A program made the translations under genes and the position numbers. The notes beneath the pieces are model-generated. The model was not told the DNA's origin, made no database searches, and saw only the letters and a program-made list of their open reading frames with translations. Positions 16,875 to 25,468 of a stretch of DNA of 64,000 nucleotides are shown here, piece by piece (within the stretch, counting starts at the first letter, position 1; every line of letters starts with the position of its first letter). The DNA comes from JAXDMU01 sp963762435 (lineage in GTDB: Bacteria > Pseudomonadota > Alphaproteobacteria > ATCC43930 > CGMCC-115725), in the NCBI GenBank assembly GCA_963762435.1, contig CAVXLN010000008.1, positions 248,001-312,000 on the forward strand. Direction: 5' to 3'.

Positions 16875-17873
16875 ATGAAGATCGCGATCGTCACCGACGC
16901 CTGGCTGCCCCAGACGAATGGCGTGGTGCGAACGCTCCTGTCGCTGTCGCGCGAGCTTCAGGCGCTCGGCCACGATCTCGTCATGATCACGCCCGAGCAT
17001 TTCACAACCATCCCGTGCCCGACTTATTCGGAGATCCGCCTCGCCCTGGTGCCGGGCTTCGAGGTCGACCGGCTCCTGAGCGAGGCGCGGCCCGACGCGA
17101 TCCATATCGTGACGGAGGGCCCGCTCGGCCTTGCCGCCCGGCGCTTTTGCCGGCGCAACGGCCTCAGCTTCACCACCTCGTTCCACACCAAGTTCCCGGA
17201 TTATATCGAGGCGCGCTTCTACATCCCGTCCCGCTGGACCTACGAGCTGTTGCGCCGGTTCCACGCCGCGGCCGCCTCCACCATGGTCGCCACGCAATCA
17301 ATTCAGCGCGAGCTTGAGACGCACGGCTTTAACCGCCTCTCGCGCTGGACCCGAGGCGTCGATCTCAGCACTTTCCGGCCGATCGCGAAGCCCGCGACCG
17401 ACTACCAGCGGCCGATCTTCCTCTATGTCGGCCGCATCGCGGTCGAGAAGAATTTGCCGGCCTTCCTCGATCTCGACCTGCCCGGCACCAAGCTCCTGGT
17501 TGGCGACGGCCCGGCCCGGGCCGATCTCATGGCGCGGTATCCCGAGGCCCGCTTCGTCGGCCGGCACGAGGGTGAGGATCTCGCCTATCTCTATGGCATG
17601 AGCGACATCTTCGTGTTTCCGAGCCTGACCGACACCTTCGGCCTGGTGCTCTTGGAAGCACTCGCCTCGGGCCTGCCGATCGCGGCCTTCCCGGTTGCCG
17701 GCCCCATCGATGTGGTCGAGCAATCCGGCGTCGGCGTGCTCGATTGGGATCTCAAGACGGCCGCCCTCGAAGCCCTCGCGATCGACCCCGAAGCCTGCCG
17801 CGCCCGCGCCCGCGAATTCACCTGGACGGCCTCGGCGCAGCAGTTCCTGTCGAACCTGGCACTGGTGCGATAG
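16875..17873 (+). CDS. glycosyltransferase family 4 (GT-B fold)
   Basis: A 332-residue GT-B enzyme. The N terminus MKIAIVTDAWLPQTNGVVRTL and the mid-chain SFHTKFPDYIEARF motif are typical of mannosyl/glucosyl lipid transferases. The C-terminal half has the donor-site block YVGRIAVEKNLPAFLDL and the E-x7-E region FPSLTDTFGLVLLEALASGLPIAAFPVAGP. The acceptor is likely a membrane lipid such as diacylglycerol or a lipid A relative, inferred from the adjacent LpxH-like gene. A repeat element begins seven bases after its stop. Confidence 0.88.
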   Translation: MKIAIVTDAWLPQTNGVVRTLLSLSRELQALGHDLVMITPEHFTTIPCPTYSEIRLALVPGFEVDRLLSEARPDAIHIVTEGPLGLAARRFCRRNGLSFTTSFHTKFPDYIEARFYIPSRWTYELLRRFHAAAASTMVATQSIQRELETHGFNRLSRWTRGVDLSTFRPIAKPATDYQRPIFLYVGRIAVEKNLPAFLDLDLPGTKLLVGDGPARADLMARYPEARFVGRHEGEDLAYLYGMSDIFVFPSLTDTFGLVLLEALASGLPIAAFPVAGPIDVVEQSGVGVLDWDLKTAALEALAIDPEACRARAREFTWTASAQQFLSNLALVR

Positions 17874-17879
17874 GGCGAG

Positions 17880-18060
17880 TCATTTAAGAAAATCAGAGAG
17901 ATCATCAGTTTTCGTCATGGCCGGGCTTGTCCCGGCCATCCACGTCGGGACGTGGGGAACATCGTCTTCAAGCAAAATCGGCGTCGGCCCGAAATGGATC
18001 GCCGGGACAAGCCCGGTGATGACGGTGAGGGTAAGAATAAGATGTGTGAACGCCTTAGCC
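17880..18060 (-). repeat. nested palindromic dispersed repeat, copy 1 (inverted, trimmed)
   Basis: In reverse orientation this matches copies at 29335 and 40643: a left hairpin around CCGGGCTTGTCCCGG, a middle piece with ATTTTGCTTGAAGACGATG and CACGTCCCGACGTGG, a right hairpin around CCGGGACAAGCCCGG, then TGATGATCTCTCTGATTTTC. It lacks the outermost end on one side and about 20 internal bases beside the other. It carries no gene of its own. Open frames across it (GLVPAIHVG-like peptides) are artefacts of the repeat. Confidence 0.85.
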
Positions 18061-18063
18061 TTC

Positions 18064-18558
18064 TTAAAGCACCTCGAACACACTATAGATCGGCCCCGTC
18101 GCGACCCGGTGCCCGATGCCGACCCCGACGACGCGGTTGAGCCAGTCATATTTAGGCGCCGCCGTCTCGAACAGTGGGGCGATGCGGAAATAATAGCTCG
18201 TCGGATCGACCGTCTCGCCCTTGGCGATCTTCTGCATCACCTCGGCCGGGCCGTGGCGCAGCCCTTGATAGGTCACGCCGATAAGCGCGTCGTCGTTGGT
18301 CTTGAGCACGATCCGGACATTGAGCATGCTGGCGCCGTCCTTGCGCACCGTAATCCAGTCATTGCCGCCGTTCAGCACCGTGCCGGACAGGCGCTCGCCC
18401 TCGAATGTGCCGCCCGCGACGACGCCGATCCGGCGATCGGCCGCCGGCGTAGCGCCGACCGCCTGGATCTCGGGCACCACGAGCCGCATGACGAAAAGCG
18501 GCCGGGTTCCGACGCTCTGCAAGGTCTCGGGCACGTCGCTGCTGAAGCTCCAGGCCAT
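18064..18558 (-). CDS. DUF3237 domain-containing protein
   Basis: A 164-residue protein that fills the DUF3237 family: PLFVMRLVVPEIQAVGATPAADRRIGVVAGGTFEGERLSGTVLNGGNDW, then the Y-F-R-I-A-P-x-F-E-T block near the C terminus. The fold is predicted to be a beta-barrel; no enzyme activity is established. The ATG at 18558 gives the family N terminus. The frame remains open 62 codons further upstream, without similarity. It is divergent from the ABC transporter gene and ends against repeat copy 1. Confidence 0.82.
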   Translation of the reverse strand: MAWSFSSDVPETLQSVGTRPLFVMRLVVPEIQAVGATPAADRRIGVVAGGTFEGERLSGTVLNGGNDWITVRKDGASMLNVRIVLKTNDDALIGVTYQGLRHGPAEVMQKIAKGETVDPTSYYFRIAPLFETAAPKYDWLNRVVGVGIGHRVATGPIYSVFEVL

Positions 18559-18704
18559 GATCCGTCCCCATTCAAGATTTTGATGAAGCGCCCGACTATG
18601 CCATGGGCGAGGACATCGCGACAGCAGGCCGGCCGGCATGCCTGCCGTGCCGAGCGCATTGCCAGGGGTGGCATGGCGAGAGTACAAGCCCCCATCTTCA
18701 TGGG

Positions 18705-20561
18705 ATGCGGGCCTCGTCTTTGACCGAATTGCCGGAACCTTCAAAACCGCGCCCGTCGCCGTTCAGCGGTGACAGCTTGATCTTGTGGCGGCGGCTGGTC
18801 GGCGGTTATCTCAAGCCTCATACTGGCCGGCTCGTGGCCGCCAGCCTGTGCATGGTGATCGTCGCCAGCGCCAAGGCCGCGAATGTCTGGCTGACGGGCC
18901 AGGCGCTCCGCCACATGCTGTCGCAGACGGGGTCGAGCCTCGAGCTCGATCTGCTCGCCGGTGCCGTCTTCGGCATCGCCGTGACCACCGGCTTCGCCAC
19001 ATATTTCCAGTCGATCCTGATGACCACGATCGGCCAGCGTCTGGTCGCCGATATCCAGGTCGGGCTGTTCGAGCGGTTGATCCGGGCCGATCTCGCCTAT
19101 TTCCACAAGACGCCGAGCGGCCAGCTCATCTCGCGCTTCACCAACGACGCCAATATGCTGCGCAACGCCGCCACCCAGTCGCTGGTGGCGCTCGGCCGCG
19201 ATGCCCTCAGCGTCATCTTCCTGGTCGCGATGATGTTCTACCAGGATTGGCTGCTGGCGCTGATCGCCTTCGTCTTCTTCCCGGCGGCCGTGCTGCCGGT
19301 CCGGCGCATGAGCCGGCGCATGCGCAAGGCGTCGATCTCCTTCCAGGAGGAGATGGGGCATTTCAACACCCTCCTCAGCCAGGTGTTCCAGGGTGCCCGC
19401 CACGTCAAGGCCTATGGCATGGAGGCTTACGAGACCGATCGGGCGGTCAATGTCACCGAGCGGGTCTTTCGCCTGGTCGAGAAGGTGTCGCGCGTGCGCG
19501 CCGCCGCTTCGCCGATCATGGAATCCTTGGGCGGCGTCGCCGTCGCCTCGATCATCCTCTATGGCGGCTATCAGGTCATGGCCGGCGCGCGCACGCCGGA
19601 TCAGCTGCTTGCCTTCATCGTGGCGCTGCTCTTGGCCTATCAGCCCTTCAAGTCGCTCGCCGGGCTGCAGGTCAATCTCCAGGAAGGGCTGGCCGCGGCC
19701 AGCCGGATCTTCCAGGTCATGGATATCGAGCCCACGATCAAGGACCGGCCCGACGCCCGGCCGCTCGCCATCCGCGGCGGCGCTATCCGCTTCGAAGGCG
19801 TCCGCTTTACCTACGGCCCTGAGATCCCGGCGCTCGACGGTATCGATCTCGATATTCCGGCTGGGCTCAAGGTAGCGCTGGTCGGGCCCTCGGGTGCGGG
19901 CAAATCGACAGTGCTCAATCTCATCCCGCGCTTCTACGATGTCGGTGAAGGGCGCGTCACGATCGACGGCATGGATGTGCGCGAGGCCACCCTCGCCTCG
20001 CTCCGCGGCGCCATCGGGCTCGTCAGCCAGGAGATCAGCCTGTTCGACGACACGGTGCGCGGCAACATCGCCTATGGCAGGCCGTCGGCGAGCTTGGCCG
20101 AGATCGAGGCCGCGGCCAAGGCGGCCGCCGCGCATGATTTCATCCTGGAGCTGCCGCAAGGCTACGATACGCTGGTCGGCGAGCAGGGCATCCGCCTGTC
20201 GGGCGGCCAGCGCCAGCGCCTCGCCATTGCACGCGCCATGCTCAAGGACGCGCCGATCCTGCTTTTGGACGAAGCGACGTCCGCCCTCGACACGGAATCC
20301 GAACGGCAGGTGCAGGATGCGCTGAAGCGGCTCGCCGCCAATCGCACCAGCGTGGTCATCGCCCACCGGCTCTCTACCATCGCCGATGCCGATCTTATCT
20401 ATGTGATCGAGGAAGGCCGCGTGGGCGAGCGCGGGAGCCATGCCGAGCTGCTGGCCCAGCGCGGCCTCTATGCCCGGCTCTGGGACATGCAATTCACCGA
20501 GGAAGTGCCGGACGCGACACTGGAGCCGCCACCGACACCGCGGCGCGAACCGGTCCATTGA
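18705..20561 (+). CDS. ABC transporter, permease-ATPase fusion (MsbA-type lipid flippase)
   Basis: A 618-residue half transporter: an N-terminal transmembrane domain of about six helices (residues 20-330) and a C-terminal ATPase with Walker A GPSGAGKST, signature LSGGQRQRLAIARA, Walker B ILLLDEATSAL and the H-loop IAHRLST. The arrangement and the following acyltransferase, waaA and lpxK genes point to an MsbA-like exporter flipping lipid A-core across the inner membrane. The start at 18705 is a choice among several in-frame codons. The stop overlaps the next ATG by one base. Confidence 0.9.
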   Translation: MRASSLTELPEPSKPRPSPFSGDSLILWRRLVGGYLKPHTGRLVAASLCMVIVASAKAANVWLTGQALRHMLSQTGSSLELDLLAGAVFGIAVTTGFATYFQSILMTTIGQRLVADIQVGLFERLIRADLAYFHKTPSGQLISRFTNDANMLRNAATQSLVALGRDALSVIFLVAMMFYQDWLLALIAFVFFPAAVLPVRRMSRRMRKASISFQEEMGHFNTLLSQVFQGARHVKAYGMEAYETDRAVNVTERVFRLVEKVSRVRAAASPIMESLGGVAVASIILYGGYQVMAGARTPDQLLAFIVALLLAYQPFKSLAGLQVNLQEGLAAASRIFQVMDIEPTIKDRPDARPLAIRGGAIRFEGVRFTYGPEIPALDGIDLDIPAGLKVALVGPSGAGKSTVLNLIPRFYDVGEGRVTIDGMDVREATLASLRGAIGLVSQEISLFDDTVRGNIAYGRPSASLAEIEAAAKAAAAHDFILELPQGYDTLVGEQGIRLSGGQRQRLAIARAMLKDAPILLLDEATSALDTESERQVQDALKRLAANRTSVVIAHRLSTIADADLIYVIEEGRVGERGSHAELLAQRGLYARLWDMQFTEEVPDATLEPPPTPRREPVH

Positions 20562-21289
20562 TGCGTTTCGGCCGCGACCTCCTGCGCTCCGCCGGCGTCC
20601 GGCGGCTCATCTGCGCGCTCATTGCGGCCTACATCCGGTTCGTCTACCGCACCAGCCGCTGGGAAGTGCAGGGCGGCGCGCTGCCGGCCGGCCTCTGGGA
20701 TGCCGGCACGCCCTTCATCCTCGCCTTCTGGCATGGCCGCCTGCTGATGGCGCCCAAGGGTTGGCGCCCGGGTGTCAGCATGAACATGCTGATCTCCGGC
20801 CATAATGACGGCCGCATCATCGCCGACGCGATCGCTCATTTCGGTCTCGGAACGATCGTCGGATCGAAATCGAAGGGCGGCACGGGCGCTTTGCGCGCCA
20901 TGCTGCGGGCACTTGGCGCCGGCGAGAATATCGGCGTGACGCCGGACGGGCCGCGCGGCCCGGCCATGCGCGCCAGCCCCGGCATCATCGCGGCCGCGCG
21001 CCTGGCCCAGGCGCCGATCCTGCCCTTGAGCTATGCGACCTCGCATCGGCGCGTGCTCGGCACCTGGGACCGGTTCCATCTGGCGCTGCCCTTCTCGCGC
21101 GGCATCTTCATCTGGGGCGAACCGATCCGCGTGGCATCCCATGCCGATGCCGCGGCGCTCGAGGCGGCCCGGCTCAAGCTCGAGCAGGAGCTCAATCGCA
21201 TCACGGCCGAGGCCGATCGCCATTGCGGGCGCCTGCCGGTCGAGCCGGCGCCCCTCGCTGAATCCTCGGCGCAAGGGGCGGCCGCGTGA
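20561..21289 (+). CDS. lysophospholipid acyltransferase family protein (DUF374)
   Basis: A 242-residue membrane-associated protein of the DUF374 family in the LPLAT superfamily. Motif I is ILAFWHGRLL with the catalytic histidine (in place of the usual H-x4-D, the family has H-G-R), and the TPDGPRGPAMRASPGIIAAARLAQAPILPLSY block is diagnostic. The N terminus is hydrophobic. In alphaproteobacteria this gene is commonly found beside waaA and lpxK and is thought to act in lipid A or envelope lipid acylation. The overlap with the upstream stop and the GTGA overlap with waaA show coupling. Confidence 0.88.
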   Translation: MRFGRDLLRSAGVRRLICALIAAYIRFVYRTSRWEVQGGALPAGLWDAGTPFILAFWHGRLLMAPKGWRPGVSMNMLISGHNDGRIIADAIAHFGLGTIVGSKSKGGTGALRAMLRALGAGENIGVTPDGPRGPAMRASPGIIAAARLAQAPILPLSYATSHRRVLGTWDRFHLALPFSRGIFIWGEPIRVASHADAAALEAARLKLEQELNRITAEADRHCGRLPVEPAPLAESSAQGAAA

Positions 21290-22617
21290 GTGCTGCCCGC
21301 CTCTATCGCCTGGCGACCCAGGCCGCCCGCCCGCTGGCCTATCTGGTGCTGGCGCGCCGGGCCGCACGCGGCAAGGAGGATCGCGCCCGTCTCGGCGAGC
21401 GCTGGGGCCGCGCCGGGCTCGAGCGTCCGACCGGCAAGCTCGTCTGGCTCCATGCCGCCAGTGTGGGCGAATCCCTGTCGCTGCTGCCGATCATCGAGCG
21501 GCTGATGGTCCGGCTGCCCGAGGCCCAGATCCTCGTCACCACGGGCACGGTGACCTCGGCGGCGCTGCTGGCGGGGCGCCTGCCCGGCTTGCGCACGCGG
21601 CATCAATTCGTGCCGCTCGACCATCCGGCGGCGATCCGCCGCTTCCTCGATCATTGGCGGCCCGATCTCGCCATCTGGGTCGAATCCGAGCTCTGGCCCA
21701 ATCTGGTGCTCGAGACGCGCCGGCGCGGCATCAAGATGGCGCTGGTGAATGCCAGGCTGTCGACCGGCTCCTCGCGCGGCTGGCAGCGCTGGCCCTCCTT
21801 CATCCGCCAGCTCCTCGATTGCTTCGACCTGCTGCTGGCGCAGGATGAGGAGAATGTCGCCCGGCTCAAATCCTTGGGCGGCACGCATGCCGAGACCGTC
21901 GGCGATCTCAAGGCCGCGGCCAGCCTGCCGCCGACCGACGAGGCGAGCCTCAATCGCTTCCAGGCACTCCTGGGCGATCGGCCGGTCTGGCTCGCTGCGT
22001 CCACGCATGAGGGCGAGGAAGCGATCGTGGCCGCCGCCCATCGCACGGTCGCCGGCCGGCTGCCGCGCCTCTTGACGCTGCTCGCCCCGCGCCATCCTAA
22101 TCGCGCCGATGCGATCGCCGAGATGCTGCGCCGGCAGGGGTTTTCCGTGGCACGCCGCTCCTCGGGCGAGGTCCTAAGTGACGATACCGAGATCTATCTC
22201 ATCGATACGATGGGCGAGCTCGCCCTCTTCTACCGCTTGGCCGAGATCGTGCTGGTCGCGGGCTCGCTCGGCCCGCCCGGCAGCTGCGGCGGCCATAATC
22301 CGCTCGAGGCGGCGCAGTTGGCCAGGCCCGTGCTGTTCGGTCCCGACACGGTGAATTGCGCGGCATCGGCCGCCGCCCTCGAAGCGGCCGGCGGGGCCAG
22401 GCGGGTCGCCGATGCCGCCGAGATCGCTTTAGTGCTCGAGACGCTCTTCGCCGACCCCGTGGCACGCGCTGCCATGGGCGAGGCGGCATTCGCCGTCGCC
22501 GAGGCCAGCCGCACGGTGATCGATCGTGTCATCGACCGCCTTTCCCCACTGACCCAGCCCCTCGACGGCCGATCCTCGGCGCCCGCACTTGAGACGGTCC
22601 AGCATGCAGGCGCCTGA
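21286..22617 (+). CDS. waaA: 3-deoxy-D-manno-octulosonic acid (Kdo) transferase
   Basis: A 443-residue GT30 enzyme adding Kdo from CMP-Kdo to lipid IVA. An N-terminal membrane anchor region is followed by VWLHAASVGESLSLLPIIERL, TTGTVTSAALLAGRLP, LVNARLSTGSSRGWQ and the C-terminal VAGSLGPPGSCGGHNPLEAAQLARPVLFGP donor-binding motif. It starts with GTG in a GTGA overlap with the acyltransferase stop, and overlaps lpxK by 14 bases. Confidence 0.94.
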   Translation: MSAARLYRLATQAARPLAYLVLARRAARGKEDRARLGERWGRAGLERPTGKLVWLHAASVGESLSLLPIIERLMVRLPEAQILVTTGTVTSAALLAGRLPGLRTRHQFVPLDHPAAIRRFLDHWRPDLAIWVESELWPNLVLETRRRGIKMALVNARLSTGSSRGWQRWPSFIRQLLDCFDLLLAQDEENVARLKSLGGTHAETVGDLKAAASLPPTDEASLNRFQALLGDRPVWLAASTHEGEEAIVAAAHRTVAGRLPRLLTLLAPRHPNRADAIAEMLRRQGFSVARRSSGEVLSDDTEIYLIDTMGELALFYRLAEIVLVAGSLGPPGSCGGHNPLEAAQLARPVLFGPDTVNCAASAAALEAAGGARRVADAAEIALVLETLFADPVARAAMGEAAFAVAEASRTVIDRVIDRLSPLTQPLDGRSSAPALETVQHAGA

Positions 22618-23584
22618 ATTCTGGCATCGGCGCGGCTGGGAGGCGGCGGCACTGGCGCCGGCGGGCCTGATCGTCGATCTCGCCGGCCGCTGGCGCCGCG
22701 CGCACGCCTCGCCTTGGGTGGCGCCGGTGCCCGTCGTCTGCGTCGGCAATCTCATCGTCGGCGGTGCCGGTAAGACGCCGACCGTGCTGGCGCTGGCATC
22801 CTGGCTCAGGCGGCGCAATGTCGCCGTGCATCTCTTGACGCGCGGCTATGGCGGAGCACTTGCCGGACCGGTTCGGGTCGATCCCGCGATCCATGATTTC
22901 CTGAGCGTCGGCGATGAATCGCTGCTGCTCGCCCAGGCAGCACCCAGCTGGGTAGCGCAGGACCGGGCGGCCGGTGCCCAGGCCGCGATCGCTGCCGGGG
23001 CCGGCCTCATCCTGATGGATGACGGGCTGCAGAATCCGTCGCTGCACCAGGATCTACGCCTCATCGTGGTCGATGGCGGCTATGGTTTCGGCAATCGCCG
23101 CGTGCTGCCGGCCGGGCCGTTGCGCGAAAATCTCCGCCGCGGCCTGGCGCGCGCCGATGCCGCGATCCTGATCGGCGAGGATCGGACGGGTGCCGCCGAG
23201 CTGCTCGCGGAGTTGCCGCTGGTGCGCGCCTTCCTCAAGCCGCGGGCACCCGTGACCGGCCGGGTGCTTGCCTTCGCCGGTATCGGCCGGCCGCAGAAAT
23301 TCTTCGAGTCGCTGAGAGCGGTTGGCGCCGAGCCGGTCGAATGTGCTTCCTTCCCGGATCACCATGCCTATCGCGAGGGCGAGATCGCGGCCCTGCTCGA
23401 CCGCGCCGACGCGACGAGCGCCAGGCTGGTCACCACGGCCAAGGACGCCGTTCGCCTGCCGCCGGGCCTGCGCCCGCGCATCGCGGTGCTGGAGGTCGAT
23501 CTCGCCTGGGCGAGCGAGGCGGATGCCGCCGTGATCGAAGGGCTGCTCGACCCGCTTATCGCGTCTCGGACGGTACGTCCCTGA
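22604..23584 (+). CDS. lpxK: tetraacyldisaccharide 4'-kinase
   Basis: A 326-residue membrane-associated P-loop kinase that phosphorylates the 4' position of the lipid A disaccharide. The N-terminal APEFWHRRGW is typical, the P-loop is GNLIVGGAGKTPTV, and LTRGYGG, GDESLLLAQ, DDGLQNPSLHQDL and the FPDHHAYREGEI block are all present. The ATG at 22604 lies within the waaA 3' end. Its own 3' end overlaps the convergent DUF1272 gene by 29 bases. Confidence 0.95.
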   Translation: MQAPEFWHRRGWEAAALAPAGLIVDLAGRWRRAHASPWVAPVPVVCVGNLIVGGAGKTPTVLALASWLRRRNVAVHLLTRGYGGALAGPVRVDPAIHDFLSVGDESLLLAQAAPSWVAQDRAAGAQAAIAAGAGLILMDDGLQNPSLHQDLRLIVVDGGYGFGNRRVLPAGPLRENLRRGLARADAAILIGEDRTGAAELLAELPLVRAFLKPRAPVTGRVLAFAGIGRPQKFFESLRAVGAEPVECASFPDHHAYREGEIAALLDRADATSARLVTTAKDAVRLPPGLRPRIAVLEVDLAWASEADAAVIEGLLDPLIASRTVRP

Positions 23585-23867
23585 GCTTGGCCGACAGCGC
23601 CGCGATCTCCTCGGCGCTGCGCTTAAAATGCACCCGCTTCGCCGAGGGCGGCTGATGCGCCGCCGAGATGCCGGGCCGCCAGTCCCGCACCGGCCGGATC
23701 GGCCGCGGTGCGAAGCCGCCGCCGCAATTGGGGCAGACATTGTGGAGACGGGTTTCAGCGCAATCCGCACAGAAGGTGCATTCATAGGAGCAGATGCGCG
23801 CCTCGGTGCTGCCGGGCGGCAGATCCCGATCGCAATATTCGCAATTGGGCCGGAGTTCGAGGGCCAT
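23556..23867 (-). CDS. DUF1272 domain-containing putative zinc-binding protein
   Basis: A 103-residue protein with the DUF1272 start MALELRPNCEYCDRDLPPGSTEARICSYECTFCADCAETRLHNVCPNCGGGF. Eight cysteines arranged as four CxxC-like pairs suggest one or two zinc sites. The C-terminal half is a basic, variable tail. It is convergent with lpxK, whose last 29 bases it overlaps. The function of the family is unknown. The roughly 105 bases between it and the xseA stop hold nothing recognisable. Confidence 0.85.
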   Translation of the reverse strand: MALELRPNCEYCDRDLPPGSTEARICSYECTFCADCAETRLHNVCPNCGGGFAPRPIRPVRDWRPGISAAHQPPSAKRVHFKRSAEEIAALSAKLRDVPSETR

Positions 23868-23972
23868 CGCGGGGTCTCCGGGCTATGAGCCAAAAGCTAC
23901 TTTAAGCGCGCCGGCCGCGATGGAAATGACAAAGATCGGACGGAATCGGCCATCCGGCGGCTCTGCAGCGGA

Positions 23973-25415
23973 TCACAGCAGCGAGGGCTGCCGCCCTTCC
24001 TCCGCCGCCGGCTTCGGCTTCTTCGCGGACTGCCGGCCGCGCGCCGGCGTCTCGCCGACGGGGGCGGGGCCGCTTTCGGCGCGGGCGGCGATGCTGGCGT
24101 CGTGGAAGCGCAGTGTCAGCGCCATGCCGGGCGCGATCGCGGCGGGCTGGACCGGGTGGCCGGCCTCGTCCTCGACCACGGCATAGCCGCGCTCCAGCAC
24201 CTTGAAGGGCGACAGGCTTTCCAGCACCTGGGCGCTGCGGGCGAGCTTCTCTTGGGCGCGTTCGAGCGCCCGCTCCAAGGCCGGCGGCAAGCGCCCGGCG
24301 ATCAGGTCGAGATGCCGCGTCGCCTCGGCGATGCCGTCGCGTGGATGCTTGAGCTTGGCGGCCGCCAGCCGCGCCGCCCGGTCGCGCAGCATGGCACGGA
24401 TGGCGAGATCGAGCCGCTCGGCCCGGTCGTCGAGACGCTGTGCCGCCGTCTCGATCAGCCGCCCGGGTTCCGGCAGCCCGCGCGCCAGCCCGTCGAGCCG
24501 GAGCCGCCTTTCGCTGAGGAAGCGCGCGACCCCGGCATCGAGCCGGTTGCCGAGGCTACCGATTTCCGTCAACAGATCGAGCCGCACCGGCACCGCGATC
24601 TCGGCCGCGGCCGTCGGCGTCGGCGCGCGCCGGTCCGAGGCGAAGTCGATCAGCGTCGTGTCGGTCTCGTGCCCGACTGCGGAGATGAGCGGGATGGCGC
24701 TGGCTGCAGCCGCGCGCACCACGATCTCCTCGTTGAACGGCATCAGATCCTCGAGGCTGCCGCCACCGCGCGCTACGATAATGAGGTCGGGCCGCGGGAT
24801 CGGTCCGCCCGGCGAGAGGCGGTTGAAGCCCTCGATGGCGCGGGCCACCTGCTCGGCCGCCCCTACGCCCTGGACGGCGACGGGCCAGACCAGCACATGG
24901 CGCGGAAAGCGCTCGGCCAGCCGATGCAGGATGTCGCGGATGACCGCACCCGTGGGCGAGGTGATGACGCCGATGACATTCGGCAGATAGGGCAGCTTGC
25001 GCTTCCGTTCCTCGGCGAAGAGCCCTTCGGCCGCCAGCTTGCGCTTGCGGTCCTCGAGCATCTTGAGGAGTGCCCCTTCGCCCGCCAGCTCCATATGCTC
25101 GATGATCAGCTGATATTTCGAGCGGCCGGGGAAGGTGGTGAGGCGGCCGGTCGCGATCACCTCCATGCCGTCGCCGGGCCGGATCGGCAGGCGCTGCGCC
25201 GTGCCACGCCAGCACACGGCGTCGAGCACCGCATCCATATCCTTGAGCGCCAGATAGATATGGCCGGAGCCATGCAGCTTGCAGCCGGAGATCTCGCCGC
25301 GCACGCGGACATGGCCATAGGCCTGCTCGATCGTGCGCTTCAAGGCGCCCGACAGCTCGCCGACGCTATAGACCGGCACATTCGAGGCTGGAGTGGAGGG
25401 AGGGGTTTCCGACAT
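23973..25415 (-). CDS. xseA: exodeoxyribonuclease VII large subunit
   Basis: A 480-residue nuclease subunit degrading single-stranded DNA with XseB. The OB-fold domain comes first (VYSVGELSGALKRTIEQAYGHVRVRGEISGC), then the catalytic region VITSPTGAVIRDILHRLAERFP, DLIIVARGGGSLEDLMPFNEE and SAVGHETDTTLIDFASDRRAPTPTAAAE, then a long coiled-coil arm. The last 40 residues are a lysine/proline-rich extension. xseB is not in the window. It is divergent from purD with a 53-base gap. Confidence 0.96.
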   Translation of the reverse strand: MSETPPSTPASNVPVYSVGELSGALKRTIEQAYGHVRVRGEISGCKLHGSGHIYLALKDMDAVLDAVCWRGTAQRLPIRPGDGMEVIATGRLTTFPGRSKYQLIIEHMELAGEGALLKMLEDRKRKLAAEGLFAEERKRKLPYLPNVIGVITSPTGAVIRDILHRLAERFPRHVLVWPVAVQGVGAAEQVARAIEGFNRLSPGGPIPRPDLIIVARGGGSLEDLMPFNEEIVVRAAAASAIPLISAVGHETDTTLIDFASDRRAPTPTAAAEIAVPVRLDLLTEIGSLGNRLDAGVARFLSERRLRLDGLARGLPEPGRLIETAAQRLDDRAERLDLAIRAMLRDRAARLAAAKLKHPRDGIAEATRHLDLIAGRLPPALERALERAQEKLARSAQVLESLSPFKVLERGYAVVEDEAGHPVQPAAIAPGMALTLRFHDASIAARAESGPAPVGETPARGRQSAKKPKPAAEEGRQPSLL

Positions 25416-25468
25416 CGCCGCCTATGATAAAAGCCTCGACCACAAGCTGGAAAGCGAAAGGAGCGCTA

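Noticed and set aside
17915..18030. Short open frames with GLVPAIHVG or TSPAMT peptides
   Set aside because: They are translations of the palindromic repeat and are not genes.
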